This document shows positions 26,685-35,283 of a DNA stretch of 64,000 bases, in pieces; the stretch's first letter is position 1, and each line of letters begins with the position of its first letter. The position numbers and the translations under genes were made by a program. The notes below the pieces were generated by a model. It made no database searches. It saw only the letters and a program-made list of their open reading frames with translations, and had not been told where the DNA came from. Source of the stretch: Mycobacterium paraffinicum (lineage in GTDB: Bacteria > Actinomycetota > Actinomycetes > Mycobacteriales > Mycobacteriaceae); assembly GCF_001907675.1 (NCBI RefSeq), contig NZ_MPNT01000002.1, positions 62,001-126,000 of the forward strand. The letters run 5' to 3'.

Positions 26685-27886
26685 TAGAAGTCGTCCCGTT
26701 CCGCGAAGGCGCCGTGGAAAAGGAACTGCAGTGTCGAGGGCGCGTCGAACTGCAGTTCCGTGAACGGCTCGTACGGGATGTTGGCGTTGTCGGTGACCAG
26801 GAACGGGGCCCGGTAGAACGACCCGCCGGTCTGCTTGGTCGGAATGTCCGGCAGCCCGCGGCAGTTCGGTCCCCCGGACGCGTTGACGATCGGCAGGGAC
26901 TCCGGGAACGTGTACGCCGGCGCGCCGAGGACGAAGCTCGAGGACGTGAACAGACCCGCCTTGCGAACACCGATCAGCGGGGCGAATTCCTTGATACCGC
27001 GGTCGATGCCGGCGAACAGACAGCCGAATTCCGGTGAATAGTCGGCCGCCACCTTCAGCGGGGCCCGCAGCCGGTTGATCGCGTCGATGAAGTTCTGTTC
27101 GGCCGGCGCCAGCGTCTCGTAGGCGTTGTTGGCCAGACCTATCGTGGCCAACAACGTGTCGTTGAGATTGTTCTGCTGGTCGACGACGGTTTTGTTGATC
27201 GTCGGCAGGTTGTCGAAGACGGTGTTGAGATCCGGGGCGGCGTCGGCGTAGGTGTTTGCAACCACCGCGGCCTTACGGAAGTCCTCCTGCAGTGCCGGCA
27301 GCTTCGGGTTGGTCTGGCGCGTCAGCGTATTCAGGCCCGACAAGATGCCGCCGAAGTCGTCGCCGTGACCGCGCAGGCCCTCGGACAGCGCGCTCAGCGT
27401 CCCGTTGAGTTCGACCGGGTCGATCTTGTGCAGCAGGTCGATCAGCGACTGGAACAAGGTGTTGACTTCCAGCTGCACCGCCGAGGCCGCGACGTGCGCG
27501 TTCGGGCGCAACGAGGTCGGCGAAGGGTTCTGCGGCGGAAGGAATTCCACCGCCTTGGCGCCAAAGATGGTGTTCCCCGCGATGTGCACCATCGCGTTGG
27601 ACGGGATGAAATGCAGGTCGTCGCTGTTGATGCCGAGCGTCAACCGCGCCTGGTCGTCGGCGTAGTCGATGGCCTCGACCTTGCCGATCTGGATGCCGCG
27701 GTACTTGACCTTGGCGCCCTTCTCCATCACCAGCCCGGCGCGGGGCGCCGAGACCGTCACCGTGTCGATCGAAGCGAAAGCCGCCGAGTAGGACAGGTAG
27801 GTGACGAGGGCGAACGCCACCAACAGGCTGGCAAGCACCGCGGCTGCCAACCGGACGGAGGTACGTCGCGTATCTGTTTCTGCCAT
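26684..27886 (-). CDS. mce4A: Mce4A, MCE-family protein of the sterol importer
   Basis: The product is 400 residues: basic N-terminus, hydrophobic helix (about 13-34), MCE domain at about 40-118 (V-K-Y-R-G-I-Q-I-G-K-V), then the helical Mce region. M. tuberculosis Mce4A (Rv3499c) is needed for growth on cholesterol. It is the first mce gene after the two permease genes, 20 bp after yrbE4B. Confidence 0.95.
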   Translation of the reverse strand: MAETDTRRTSVRLAAAVLASLLVAFALVTYLSYSAAFASIDTVTVSAPRAGLVMEKGAKVKYRGIQIGKVEAIDYADDQARLTLGINSDDLHFIPSNAMVHIAGNTIFGAKAVEFLPPQNPSPTSLRPNAHVAASAVQLEVNTLFQSLIDLLHKIDPVELNGTLSALSEGLRGHGDDFGGILSGLNTLTRQTNPKLPALQEDFRKAAVVANTYADAAPDLNTVFDNLPTINKTVVDQQNNLNDTLLATIGLANNAYETLAPAEQNFIDAINRLRAPLKVAADYSPEFGCLFAGIDRGIKEFAPLIGVRKAGLFTSSSFVLGAPAYTFPESLPIVNASGGPNCRGLPDIPTKQTGGSFYRAPFLVTDNANIPYEPFTELQFDAPSTLQFLFHGAFAERDDF

Positions 27887-27906
27887 ATCCCTTTTAAGCG
27901 GTCCTC

Positions 27907-28749
27907 TTACCCGGAGAGGTTGAAGTTACCGGACGCGCCGTAGACGGCGAGTGAGATGCACAACGTGATGACGACGACGACGATCAGCGAGGTTCGCACG
28001 GCCTGGCCGACCGCGATGCCGACGCCGACCGGACCGCCGTGCGCGTTGTAGCCGTAATAGGTGTGGACCAGCATCACCGCGATGGACATCACGATCGCCT
28101 GGAGGAACGACCACAGCAGATCCGACGGGATGAGGAACGTGTTGAAGTAGTGGTCGTAGAGGCCCTTGGACTGCCCGTTGATGTACACGGTGGTGAAGCG
28201 GGCGGCGAAGAACGCGGCCAGTACCGACAGTGAATACAGCGGAATGATCGCGATGAGGCCGGCGATCAGCCGGGTGGACACCAGGTAGGACACCGATTCC
28301 ACCGCCATGCATTCCACGGCGTCGATCTCCTCGGACACTCGCATGGCGCCCAACTGTGCGGTGGCGCCGGCGCCGATGGTGGCCGCCAGCGCGATGCCGG
28401 CGATGACAGGCGCAACGACGCGGACGTTGAGGAAGGCCGACAGGAAGCCGGTCAGCGCCTCGATGCCGATGTTGCCCAGCGAGGAGTAACCCTGCACGGC
28501 GATCACCCCGCCGGAGGCCAGTGTCAGGAAGGCGGCAACACCCACCGTGCCGCCGATCATGACGAGCGCCCCGGCGCCCATTGTCATTTCGGCGATCAGC
28601 CGGACGGTCTCTTTGCGGTATTTGGTGATCGCGTGGGGGATGTGCCGCACCGTCTGGCCGTAGAACAAGGCCTGCTCACCGAAGTCGTCGATCGGCTCCT
28701 GCAACCGGGAGGCGAGAGTGCGCAGCCGATAGGTGACGTCGTAGCTCAT
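27907..28749 (-). CDS. yrbE4B: YrbE4B, MlaE-like permease of the Mce4 importer
   Basis: The product is 280 residues with five or six hydrophobic helices. The MlaE/YrbE signature with conserved Glu is R-V-S-E-E-I-D-A-V-E-C-M (about 138-149), thought to contact the MceG/Mkl ATPase. Together with YrbE4A it forms the inner-membrane permease of the sterol transporter. The gap to yrbE4A is 7 bp. Confidence 0.94.
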   Translation of the reverse strand: MSYDVTYRLRTLASRLQEPIDDFGEQALFYGQTVRHIPHAITKYRKETVRLIAEMTMGAGALVMIGGTVGVAAFLTLASGGVIAVQGYSSLGNIGIEALTGFLSAFLNVRVVAPVIAGIALAATIGAGATAQLGAMRVSEEIDAVECMAVESVSYLVSTRLIAGLIAIIPLYSLSVLAAFFAARFTTVYINGQSKGLYDHYFNTFLIPSDLLWSFLQAIVMSIAVMLVHTYYGYNAHGGPVGVGIAVGQAVRTSLIVVVVITLCISLAVYGASGNFNLSG

Positions 28750-28756
28750 CGAGTGC

Positions 28757-29521
28757 TCACTTCGCCGAGATCCGCACGCCGATGGCGGTCATCACCACGT
28801 TGATGACGAACAGACAGATGAACGCGTACACGACCGTCTCGTTGACGGCATTGCCCACGCCCTTGGGCCCGCCCTTGACGGTCAGGCCGCGGTAACAACC
28901 GACCAGCCCGGCCATCACGCCGAACAGCAACGCCTTGACCTCGGCGAGTACCAGCTCGCGCAGCCCGGTCAGCACGGTCAACCCGTTGATGAACGCGCCC
29001 GGGTTGACGCCTTGCAGGAAGACGGAGAACACGTAGCCACCGGACAGGCCGATGGCGCACACCAGCCCGTTGAGCAGCAACGCCACCACGGTGGACGCCA
29101 GCACCCGGGGGACGACGAGCCGCTGGATCGGGTCGATGCCGAGCACTCGCATCGCGTCGATCTCTTCGCGGATGGTCCGCGCGCCAAGATCGGCACAGAT
29201 CGCGGTCGCGCCGGCACCCGCCACCACGAGCACCGTCACCACGGGCCCCAGCTGGGTGATGGTGCCGAACGCCGTCCCGGCGCCGGACAGGTCGGCCGCC
29301 CCGATCTCGCGCAGCAGGATGTTGAGCGTGAACGCCACCAGCACGGTGAACGGGATGGACACCAGAAGGGTGGGCACCAGCGACACCCGCGCGATCATCC
29401 AGGTCTGTTCCAAGAACTCGCCCATTTGGAACGGCCGGCGAAAACTCTGCCGGCCGGTGTCGATCATCATTTCGAAGAACCCGCCGACGGCGCGGGCGGG
29501 AACCGCAAGTTGTTCTCTCAA
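28757..29521 (-). CDS. yrbE4A: YrbE4A, MlaE-like permease of the Mce4 importer
   Basis: The product is 254 residues with multiple hydrophobic helices and the signature A-R-T-I-R-E-E-I-D-A-M-R-V-L-G (about 113-127). It is predicted to start at TTG 29519-29521, preceded by GAGGGGGG; the resulting N-terminus (R-E-Q-L-A-V-P-A-R-A-V-G-G-F-F-E-M) lines up with M. tuberculosis YrbE4A. First gene of the mce4 operon, with a KstR-like site about 190 bp upstream. Confidence 0.93.
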   Translation of the reverse strand: MREQLAVPARAVGGFFEMMIDTGRQSFRRPFQMGEFLEQTWMIARVSLVPTLLVSIPFTVLVAFTLNILLREIGAADLSGAGTAFGTITQLGPVVTVLVVAGAGATAICADLGARTIREEIDAMRVLGIDPIQRLVVPRVLASTVVALLLNGLVCAIGLSGGYVFSVFLQGVNPGAFINGLTVLTGLRELVLAEVKALLFGVMAGLVGCYRGLTVKGGPKGVGNAVNETVVYAFICLFVINVVMTAIGVRISAK

Positions 29522-29707
29522 CTTGGCTACCCCCCTCGGCTGCTCGCGGCGAAGTCTCTGCGTCGCCTTAGCGGTGTCTTCCGTCGCATGCGGCTCGATG
29601 TGAGCCGGATCATATTAACCCAGAACAAGATAAAGGTGTCAATGAACAGCATTTCTTTGTCTTAAACGTTAATTACCCTGGTCAGACACCGTTATATTTG
29701 TCAAAAT

Positions 29708-29721
29708 TGACACACGTTCTA
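29708..29721. promoter_or_regulatory. Degenerate KstR-like operator upstream of the mce4 operon
   Basis: TGACACACGTTCTA matches the right half of the TAGAAC-N2-GTTCTA motif completely (GTTCTA) and the left half only partly. It sits in the AT-rich gap between yrbE4A and hsd4A, where the mce4 promoter must lie. Because the left arm is weak, this is the least certain of the eight sites. Confidence 0.55.
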
Positions 29722-29758
29722 CCTGCTCATTTCCCCCCCAGGAACTAACCTCACACAG

Positions 29759-30673
29759 TTATTGCTCCATCAACCCGACCGCCGAAAAGTTGCGCTCGGG
29801 ATCCCGCCCAGCAAAGTACTCTTGTAACGTCGCGCTCAGTCGCTCGGGCTCCCAGGCTTCGCCCTCGGCGCTGAATCGATGCTCCGCTGTGGGCGCGGCA
29901 ACCAGTGTCACCTGAGGACCGTAGACGATGAACACCTGCCCGTTGACTTCTGCGGCCGCCGGGGATGACAGGAACTTGACCAGGCTGACGACGTGTTCGG
30001 GCGACAGCGGGTCGATGTTGCCGGCCTCCCCTTCGGGCGCTGCACCGAAGACGTCGGCCGTCATCGCGGTGCGCGCGCGCGGACAGATCGCGTTGGCGCA
30101 CACGCCGTAGCGGCCCAGCGCCCGCGCGGCCGTCAGGGTGAGCGAAATGATGCCGGCTTTGGCCGCGCCGTAGTTGGCTTGCCCCACCGGGCCGACCAAC
30201 CCCGCCTCGGACGCGGTGTTGACCAGGCGGCCGAACACCGTTCCCCCCGCGTCCTTCGCCTTCGACCGCCAGTAGGTGGCGGCGTTGCGGGTCAGCAGGA
30301 AGTGGCCGCGCAGGTGCACCGCGATGACCAGATCCCACTCCTCGTCGGACATGTTGAACAGCATCCGGTCGCGGGTGATGCCCGCGTTGTTGACGACGAT
30401 GTCGAGCCCACCGAGTCCGTCGGCCTGGGCGACCAACTCGTCGGCGGTTGCGCGTTCGCTGATGTCGCCGGCCACCGCGACGGCCTTCGAGCCGGCCGAG
30501 TTGATCTCGTCGATGACATCGGAGGCGTCCAGGGCGGTGGCGATGTCGTTGACGACGACGGTCGCGCCGAGCCGGGCCAGGCCAACTGCCTCCGCCCTAC
30601 CCAGCCCCGCCGCGGCGCCGGTCACTACCGCGACCTTCCCGGACAGATCGGTCGCGTTCGTGCTGCTAGTCAA
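29759..30673 (-). CDS. hsd4A: Steroid 3-hydroxyacyl-CoA / hydroxysteroid dehydrogenase (Rv3502c-like, Hsd4A)
   Basis: The product is 304 residues, an SDR of the MFE-type: T-G-A-A-A-G-L-G-R-A-E at about 18-28, N-N-A-G-I about 92-96, and Y-G-A-A-K-A for the Tyr/Lys pair. It matches Rv3502c, annotated as 17-beta-hydroxysteroid dehydrogenase (hsd4A) and placed in sterol side-chain beta-oxidation. The start is TTG at 30671-30673 with GAGGT upstream. It lies 46 bp from fdxD and is KstR-linked through the fdxD promoter. Confidence 0.88.
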   Translation of the reverse strand: MTSSTNATDLSGKVAVVTGAAAGLGRAEAVGLARLGATVVVNDIATALDASDVIDEINSAGSKAVAVAGDISERATADELVAQADGLGGLDIVVNNAGITRDRMLFNMSDEEWDLVIAVHLRGHFLLTRNAATYWRSKAKDAGGTVFGRLVNTASEAGLVGPVGQANYGAAKAGIISLTLTAARALGRYGVCANAICPRARTAMTADVFGAAPEGEAGNIDPLSPEHVVSLVKFLSSPAAAEVNGQVFIVYGPQVTLVAAPTAEHRFSAEGEAWEPERLSATLQEYFAGRDPERNFSAVGLMEQ

Positions 30674-30716
30674 TTTATGAATACCTCTAGTTTCTCAGGA
30701 CGCATTCGGGTCCGGG

Positions 30717-30908
30717 CTAGTCACCGCGCAACAGCGCGGCACGCGGGCATTCGGCGATCGCCTGCTCGGCCAACTGCTCCTGATCGGCCGGGATCGGATC
30801 CAGCTTTACGACGGCGTAATCCTCGTCGTCCAGGTCGAAGATATCCGGCGCGATTCCCAAGCACACAGCGTTACCTTCACACCGGTCGTGGTCGACGATC
30901 ACCCGCAC
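30717..30908 (-). CDS. fdxD: Ferredoxin FdxD
   Basis: The product is 63 residues, a small ferredoxin with D-R-C-E-G-N-A-V-C (Cys10, Cys16) and C-terminal E-C-P (about Cys54). Three cysteines fit a single [3Fe-4S] cluster. It is nearly identical in layout to M. tuberculosis FdxD (Rv3503c). Such ferredoxins donate electrons to cytochromes P450, so CYP125/CYP142 in this pathway are candidate partners. GTG start at 30906-30908 with AAGGAGGG directly upstream; the longer frame to 30971 is rejected. Confidence 0.95.
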   Translation of the reverse strand: MRVIVDHDRCEGNAVCLGIAPDIFDLDDEDYAVVKLDPIPADQEQLAEQAIAECPRAALLRGD

Positions 30909-31015
30909 AGCACCCTCCTTGCACCTGGCCTTCACCTGAGGACATGCCCCATCAGTATGTAGGACCACCATAGGGTCCGGATACCGCTAGGGAAACGGTC
31001 GCTGGAATCTCAGAC

Positions 31016-31029
31016 TAGAACGTGTTACA
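31016..31029. promoter_or_regulatory. KstR operator between fdxD and fadE26
   Basis: TAGAACGTGTTACA fits TAGAAC-N2-GTTCTA with one arm slightly degenerate (GTTACA). It serves the divergent fdxD-hsd4A and fadE26-fadE27-fadD17 units. Confidence 0.8.
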
Positions 31030-31109
31030 ACCGGGAAGACGAATGGGTAGTCGTCGGCCGAGTAACGTCGGCTAATCGAGGCGAATCACGTTAACAAAGG
31101 ACGGCTGAG

Positions 31110-32291
31110 ATGCGCATCAGTTACACCCCCGAACAGGAGGAGCTGCGTCGCGAATTGCGGTCGTACTTCACCAAGCTCATGACGCCGGAGCGCCGCGAGG
31201 CGCTGACCTCCTCGGGCGGCGGCGAGGTCGGGACCGGCACCGCGTACCGCGACACCGTCGCGCAGATGGGCAAGGACGGCTGGCTGACGCTGAACTGGCC
31301 TAAGGAGTACGGCGGCCAGGACCGCTCCCCGATGGATTCGCTGATCTTCACCGACGAGGCCGCGATCGCCGGCGTGCCGGTGCCGTTCCTGACCATCAAC
31401 AGCGTGGCGCCGACGATCATGGCGTTCGGCACCGAGGAACAGAAGAAGTTCTTCCTGCCCAAGATCGCCGCCGGCGAACTGCACTTCTCCATCGGCTACT
31501 CGGAGCCGGGCGCCGGCACGGACCTGGCCAACCTGCGCACCACCGCCGTCCGCGACGGCGACGACTATGTGATCAACGGCCAGAAGATGTGGACCAGCCT
31601 GATCGCGTACGCCGACTGGGTCTGGCTCGCGGTGCGCACCAACCCCGAGGCAAAGAAGCACCGCGGCATCTCGATGCTGACCGTGCCGACGACCGCCGAA
31701 GGCTTCTCGTGGACGCCGGTGCACACCATGGCCGGTGTGGACACCAGCGCCACCTATTACTCCGACGTGCGGGTCCCGGTGACCAACCTCATCGGTGAGG
31801 AGAACGGCGGCTGGAAGCTGGTCACCAACCAGCTCAACCACGAACGCGTCGCCCTGGTGTCGGCGCAACCGATCTTCCTCGCGCTGCAAGAGGTTCGCGA
31901 GTGGGCCCAGAACACGAAGGATTCCAGCGGCGCCCGGCTGATCGACTCGGAGTGGGTGCAGATCAACCTGGCCCGGGTGCACGCCAAGGCCGAGGTGCTC
32001 AAGCTGATCAACTGGGAGTTGGCGTCGTCGGACGGCGAATCGCTCAACCCGGCGGACGCGTCGGCGGCCAAGGTGTACGGCACCGAGTTGGCCACCGAGG
32101 CCTACCGGCTGCTGATGGAGGTGCTGGGGACCGCGGCCACCGTGCGCCAGAACTCGCCGGGGGCGCTGCTGCGCGGCCGGGTCGAGCGCATGCACCGCGC
32201 GTGCTTGATCCTGACCTTCGGCGGCGGCACCAACGAAGTGCAGCGCGACATCATCGGCATGGTCGCGCTGGGTCTGCCCCGAAACCGCTGA
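31110..32291 (+). CDS. fadE26: Acyl-CoA dehydrogenase FadE26 (ChsE4)
   Basis: The product is 393 residues with an acyl-CoA dehydrogenase fold: S-E-P-G-A-G-T-D-L-A (about 131-140) and G-Q-K-M-W-T-S (FAD region). Glu245 in L-N-H-E-R is the likely catalytic base. FadE26 pairs with FadE27 as an alpha2beta2 enzyme that dehydrogenates the cholesterol side chain CoA ester. AAAGGA at about 31095 precedes the ATG. It is the first gene of a three-gene operon with a KstR site upstream. Confidence 0.95.
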   Translation: MRISYTPEQEELRRELRSYFTKLMTPERREALTSSGGGEVGTGTAYRDTVAQMGKDGWLTLNWPKEYGGQDRSPMDSLIFTDEAAIAGVPVPFLTINSVAPTIMAFGTEEQKKFFLPKIAAGELHFSIGYSEPGAGTDLANLRTTAVRDGDDYVINGQKMWTSLIAYADWVWLAVRTNPEAKKHRGISMLTVPTTAEGFSWTPVHTMAGVDTSATYYSDVRVPVTNLIGEENGGWKLVTNQLNHERVALVSAQPIFLALQEVREWAQNTKDSSGARLIDSEWVQINLARVHAKAEVLKLINWELASSDGESLNPADASAAKVYGTELATEAYRLLMEVLGTAATVRQNSPGALLRGRVERMHRACLILTFGGGTNEVQRDIIGMVALGLPRNR

Positions 32292-32319
32292 GCCCCACTT
32301 CCCCGAAGGACGAACAACC

Positions 32320-33417
32320 ATGGACTTTTCGACAACCGAAGCGGCGACCGATCTCGGCGGACTGGTCGACACGATCGTGAACTCGGTATGCACGCCCGAG
32401 CACCATCGCGAACTCGACGAGCTCGACCAACGGTTCGACCGAGCGCTGTGGGGCAAACTCATCGACGCCGGCATCCTGACCAGCGCCTCGGCCACCTCGG
32501 TGGGCGGCGACGGATTCGGGGTGCTCGAGCAGGTCGCCATCCTGGTGGCGCTGGGTCACCAGTTGGCGGCCGTGCCGTACCTGGAATCGGTGATGCTGGG
32601 CGCCGGCGCTTTGGCGCGGTTCGGCACCGAAGCGCTGCAACAGGATTGGGGCGCTCCGGCGGTCGGCGGCGAGAAGATCCTCACCGTCGCACTCCTGGGC
32701 GAAATGGGTGAGGGGCCGGTACGGGCCACCCGCGCCGGTGACGGCTACCGCCTCACCGGCACCCGTACCCAGGTCGGGTTCGGGCCGGTGGCTGACGCGT
32801 TTCTCGTTCCCGCCGAGATCGATTCCGGCACCGGCGTTTTCCTCCTCGCCGCCGGTGATTCGGGTGTTTCGGTGAGCGCGCTGGAGACCACCGGACTGGG
32901 CAGCGTCGGTCACCTCGCGCTGGACGGCGCGCAGGTGGACGGCGCCCGGATGATCGGCGGCGCCGAGGTCGTCGCTTGGCTCGACACGCTCGCGGCTCTG
33001 GGCCGCAGCGCCTACCAGCTGGGTGTGCTCGAACGGGGGCTGCAGCTCACCGCCGAATACGCCAGGGAGCGAGAGCAATTCGATCGCCCGATCGGCAGCT
33101 TCCAGGCGGTGTCGCAGCGGCTGGCCGATGGGTACATCGACATCAAGGGCTTGCGGCTCACCCTCACCCAAGCAGCCTGGCGCGTCTCCGAGGATGTTCC
33201 CGCCGAGCTCGACGTGGCCAGCGCCGCGTTCTGGGCCGCCGACGCCGGGCACCGGGTGGCGCACACCATCGTGCACGTGCACGGCGGCGTCGGCGTCGAC
33301 ACCGATCACCCGGTGCACCGCTACTTCCTGGCGGCCAAGGAGGCCGAGTTCGCATTGGGCGGCGCCACCGGTCAGCTGCGCCGGATCGGCCGCGAGCTGG
33401 CGGAAACCCCTGCCTGA
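32320..33417 (+). CDS. fadE27: Acyl-CoA dehydrogenase FadE27 (ChsE5)
   Basis: The product is 365 residues, the partner subunit of FadE26. It keeps the fold (F-G-V-L-E-Q-V-A, E-Y-A-R-E-R-E-Q-F-D-R-P-I-G-S-F-Q) but lacks the N-H-E-R catalytic segment, as expected for the second subunit. A GAAGGAC site precedes the ATG. 28 bp downstream of fadE26; GTG of fadD17 follows 4 bp after its stop. Confidence 0.94.
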   Translation: MDFSTTEAATDLGGLVDTIVNSVCTPEHHRELDELDQRFDRALWGKLIDAGILTSASATSVGGDGFGVLEQVAILVALGHQLAAVPYLESVMLGAGALARFGTEALQQDWGAPAVGGEKILTVALLGEMGEGPVRATRAGDGYRLTGTRTQVGFGPVADAFLVPAEIDSGTGVFLLAAGDSGVSVSALETTGLGSVGHLALDGAQVDGARMIGGAEVVAWLDTLAALGRSAYQLGVLERGLQLTAEYAREREQFDRPIGSFQAVSQRLADGYIDIKGLRLTLTQAAWRVSEDVPAELDVASAAFWAADAGHRVAHTIVHVHGGVGVDTDHPVHRYFLAAKEAEFALGGATGQLRRIGRELAETPA

Positions 33418-33421
33418 CTTC

Positions 33422-34969
33422 GTGCTTCCTCCGGATCCGACGGTCACCAGACTCCTGGCGCCGTTGTTAGAAATCGATGACCGGGGCGTCTACTTCGAAG
33501 ACACGTACACCACCTGGCGGGATCACCTGCGTCACGGCGCGGCCATCGCGGCGGCCCTGCGGAACCGCCTCGACCCGGCGAAGCCGCCGCACGTGGGCGT
33601 GCTGTTGGAGAACACCCCGTTCTTCTCGGCGATGCTGACGGCGGGCGGCATGTCCGGGATAGTGCCGGTGGGGCTCAACCCGGTGCGCCGCGGTGACGCG
33701 CTGGCCCGCGACATCGCGCACGCCGACTGCCAGGTGGTGCTGGCCGACTCCGGTTCTGCCGCCGCACTGGGCGACATCGACCACGTGAACGTGGACTCCG
33801 CCGAGTGGGCCGACGAGGTGGCCGCACATCGCGATGCCGAACCGCACTTCCAATCCGCAACGGCCGCAGACCTGTTCATGCTGATCTTCACCTCGGGCAC
33901 CAGCGGTGAACCCAAGGCGGTGAAGTGCAGCCACGGCAAGGTCGCGATCGCTGGCGTGACGATGAGCCAGCGATTCGGCCTCGGCCACGACGACGTCTGT
34001 TATGTGTCGATGCCGCTGTTTCATTCCAACGCGGTGTTGGTCGGCTGGGCGGTGGCAGTCGCGTGCCAGGGCTCATTGGCGTTGCGGCGCAAGTTCTCCG
34101 CCTCCAACTTCCTGGTGGACGTCCGTCGCTTCGGCGCGACCTACGCCAACTACGTCGGCAAGCCCCTCTCCTATGTGCTGGCCACACCCGAGCGGCCCGA
34201 CGATGCGGACAACCCGCTGCGAGCGGTGTACGGCAACGAGGGCGTGCCCCGCGATGTCGAACGCTTCGCGCGCCGGTTCGGGTGCGTCGTGCAGGACGGA
34301 TTCGGTTCCACCGAAGGCGGTGTGGCGATCGCGCGCACCCCGGACACCCCGGACGGTGCGTTGGGCCCGCTTCCCGAGGGCGTCGACATAGTCGACCCCG
34401 ATACGGGTGAGCCCTGCCCCGTTGGCGTGGTCGGTGAGCTGGTCAACACCGCCGGCGCGGGCCGGTTCGAGGGTTACTACAACGACGAGGCCGCCGAGGC
34501 CGAGCGGATGGCGGGCGGGGTCTATCACAGCGGCGACCTCGCTTACCGCGACGACGCCGGCTACGCGTACTTCGCGGGGCGGCTGGGCGACTGGATGCGC
34601 GTCGACGGTGAAAACCTCGGCGCCGCTCCGATCGAGCGGGTGCTGCTGCGGCACCCCGACGTGACCGAGGTGGCCGTGTACGCGGTGCCCGACCCGGTGG
34701 TCGGTGACCAGGTGATGGCCGCGCTGGTGCTGGCTCCGGAAGCCGAGCTCGACGCCGAGAGGTTCCGCGCCTTCCTCGCCGAGCAGCCCGACTTGGGACC
34801 CAAGCAATGGCCGTCCTACGTCCGGGTCAGCGCGGAACTGCCCCGCACGGTCACCTTCAAGGTGCTCAAGCGCCAGTTGGCGGCGCAGGGCGTCGACTGC
34901 GACGATCCTGTAGTGCGGATCCAGCCGCAAACGGGAAGGGGAACGTCGGCTCATGCCGAAAATTCGTGA
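33422..34969 (+). CDS. fadD17: Acyl-CoA ligase FadD17
   Basis: The product is 515 residues, an ANL-superfamily ligase with A-motif F-T-S-G-T-S-G-E-P-K-A-V-K (about 155-167), V-Y-G-N-E-G-V-P, G-F-G-S-T-E-G-G, and Y-H-S-G-D-L-A with R-x-G-D. It activates steroid side-chain carboxylates as CoA thioesters; M. tuberculosis FadD17 is reported as a steroid-CoA ligase. The GTG at 33422 is chosen since upstream residues in frame belong to the fadE27 shadow. Upstream ATGs in the same frame lie inside fadE27 and are rejected. Confidence 0.93.
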   Translation: MLPPDPTVTRLLAPLLEIDDRGVYFEDTYTTWRDHLRHGAAIAAALRNRLDPAKPPHVGVLLENTPFFSAMLTAGGMSGIVPVGLNPVRRGDALARDIAHADCQVVLADSGSAAALGDIDHVNVDSAEWADEVAAHRDAEPHFQSATAADLFMLIFTSGTSGEPKAVKCSHGKVAIAGVTMSQRFGLGHDDVCYVSMPLFHSNAVLVGWAVAVACQGSLALRRKFSASNFLVDVRRFGATYANYVGKPLSYVLATPERPDDADNPLRAVYGNEGVPRDVERFARRFGCVVQDGFGSTEGGVAIARTPDTPDGALGPLPEGVDIVDPDTGEPCPVGVVGELVNTAGAGRFEGYYNDEAAEAERMAGGVYHSGDLAYRDDAGYAYFAGRLGDWMRVDGENLGAAPIERVLLRHPDVTEVAVYAVPDPVVGDQVMAALVLAPEAELDAERFRAFLAEQPDLGPKQWPSYVRVSAELPRTVTFKVLKRQLAAQGVDCDDPVVRIQPQTGRGTSAHAENS

Positions 34970-35171
34970 CTTGATTGCCGGGTCGGCCCTGCTCGCGTCG
35001 CTCGGCGGCGCGGCGCTCGGTTTCGGCGCCGGGTGCGCCGCCGGCGATCCGGTGCCGCCGCCTCCTCCCCTGCCTCCGCCGCCGCCGCTGGTCTACGCGC
35101 CGCAGACGCCGGAACGTGCCCCGTGGGAACCGCCGCCGCAGGAACCGGGCCTCCCGCTGCCGCCGGGCTAG
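34953..35171 (+). CDS. Small secreted Pro-rich protein overlapping fadD17
   Basis: The product is 72 residues: basic start (M-P-K-I-R), hydrophobic segment at about 8-28 (signal peptide or lipoprotein-like, G-A-G-C at residue 28), then a chain of prolines (about 34-45) and a Pro/Glu tail. It begins inside the last 17 bases of fadD17 in another frame, with a GGGAAGGGG site upstream. A coupled short exported protein is plausible, but no homologue is known to me. Confidence 0.5.
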   Translation: MPKIRDLIAGSALLASLGGAALGFGAGCAAGDPVPPPPPLPPPPPLVYAPQTPERAPWEPPPQEPGLPLPPG

Positions 35172-35283
35172 CTGTACTGCCCGTCCCCCGCGGCGCGCGG
35201 TGGGATAGGACCGTCGGCGATAATGCTTGACTGCACAGACACGTCGGGATCGAAGGAGACGCGATGGTTGGTCCGATCCGCGC

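Noticed and set aside
35227..35283. Upstream extension of the serine hydrolase
   Set aside because: The 19 extra residues are Arg-rich and unlike the family; the ATG at 35284 fits better.
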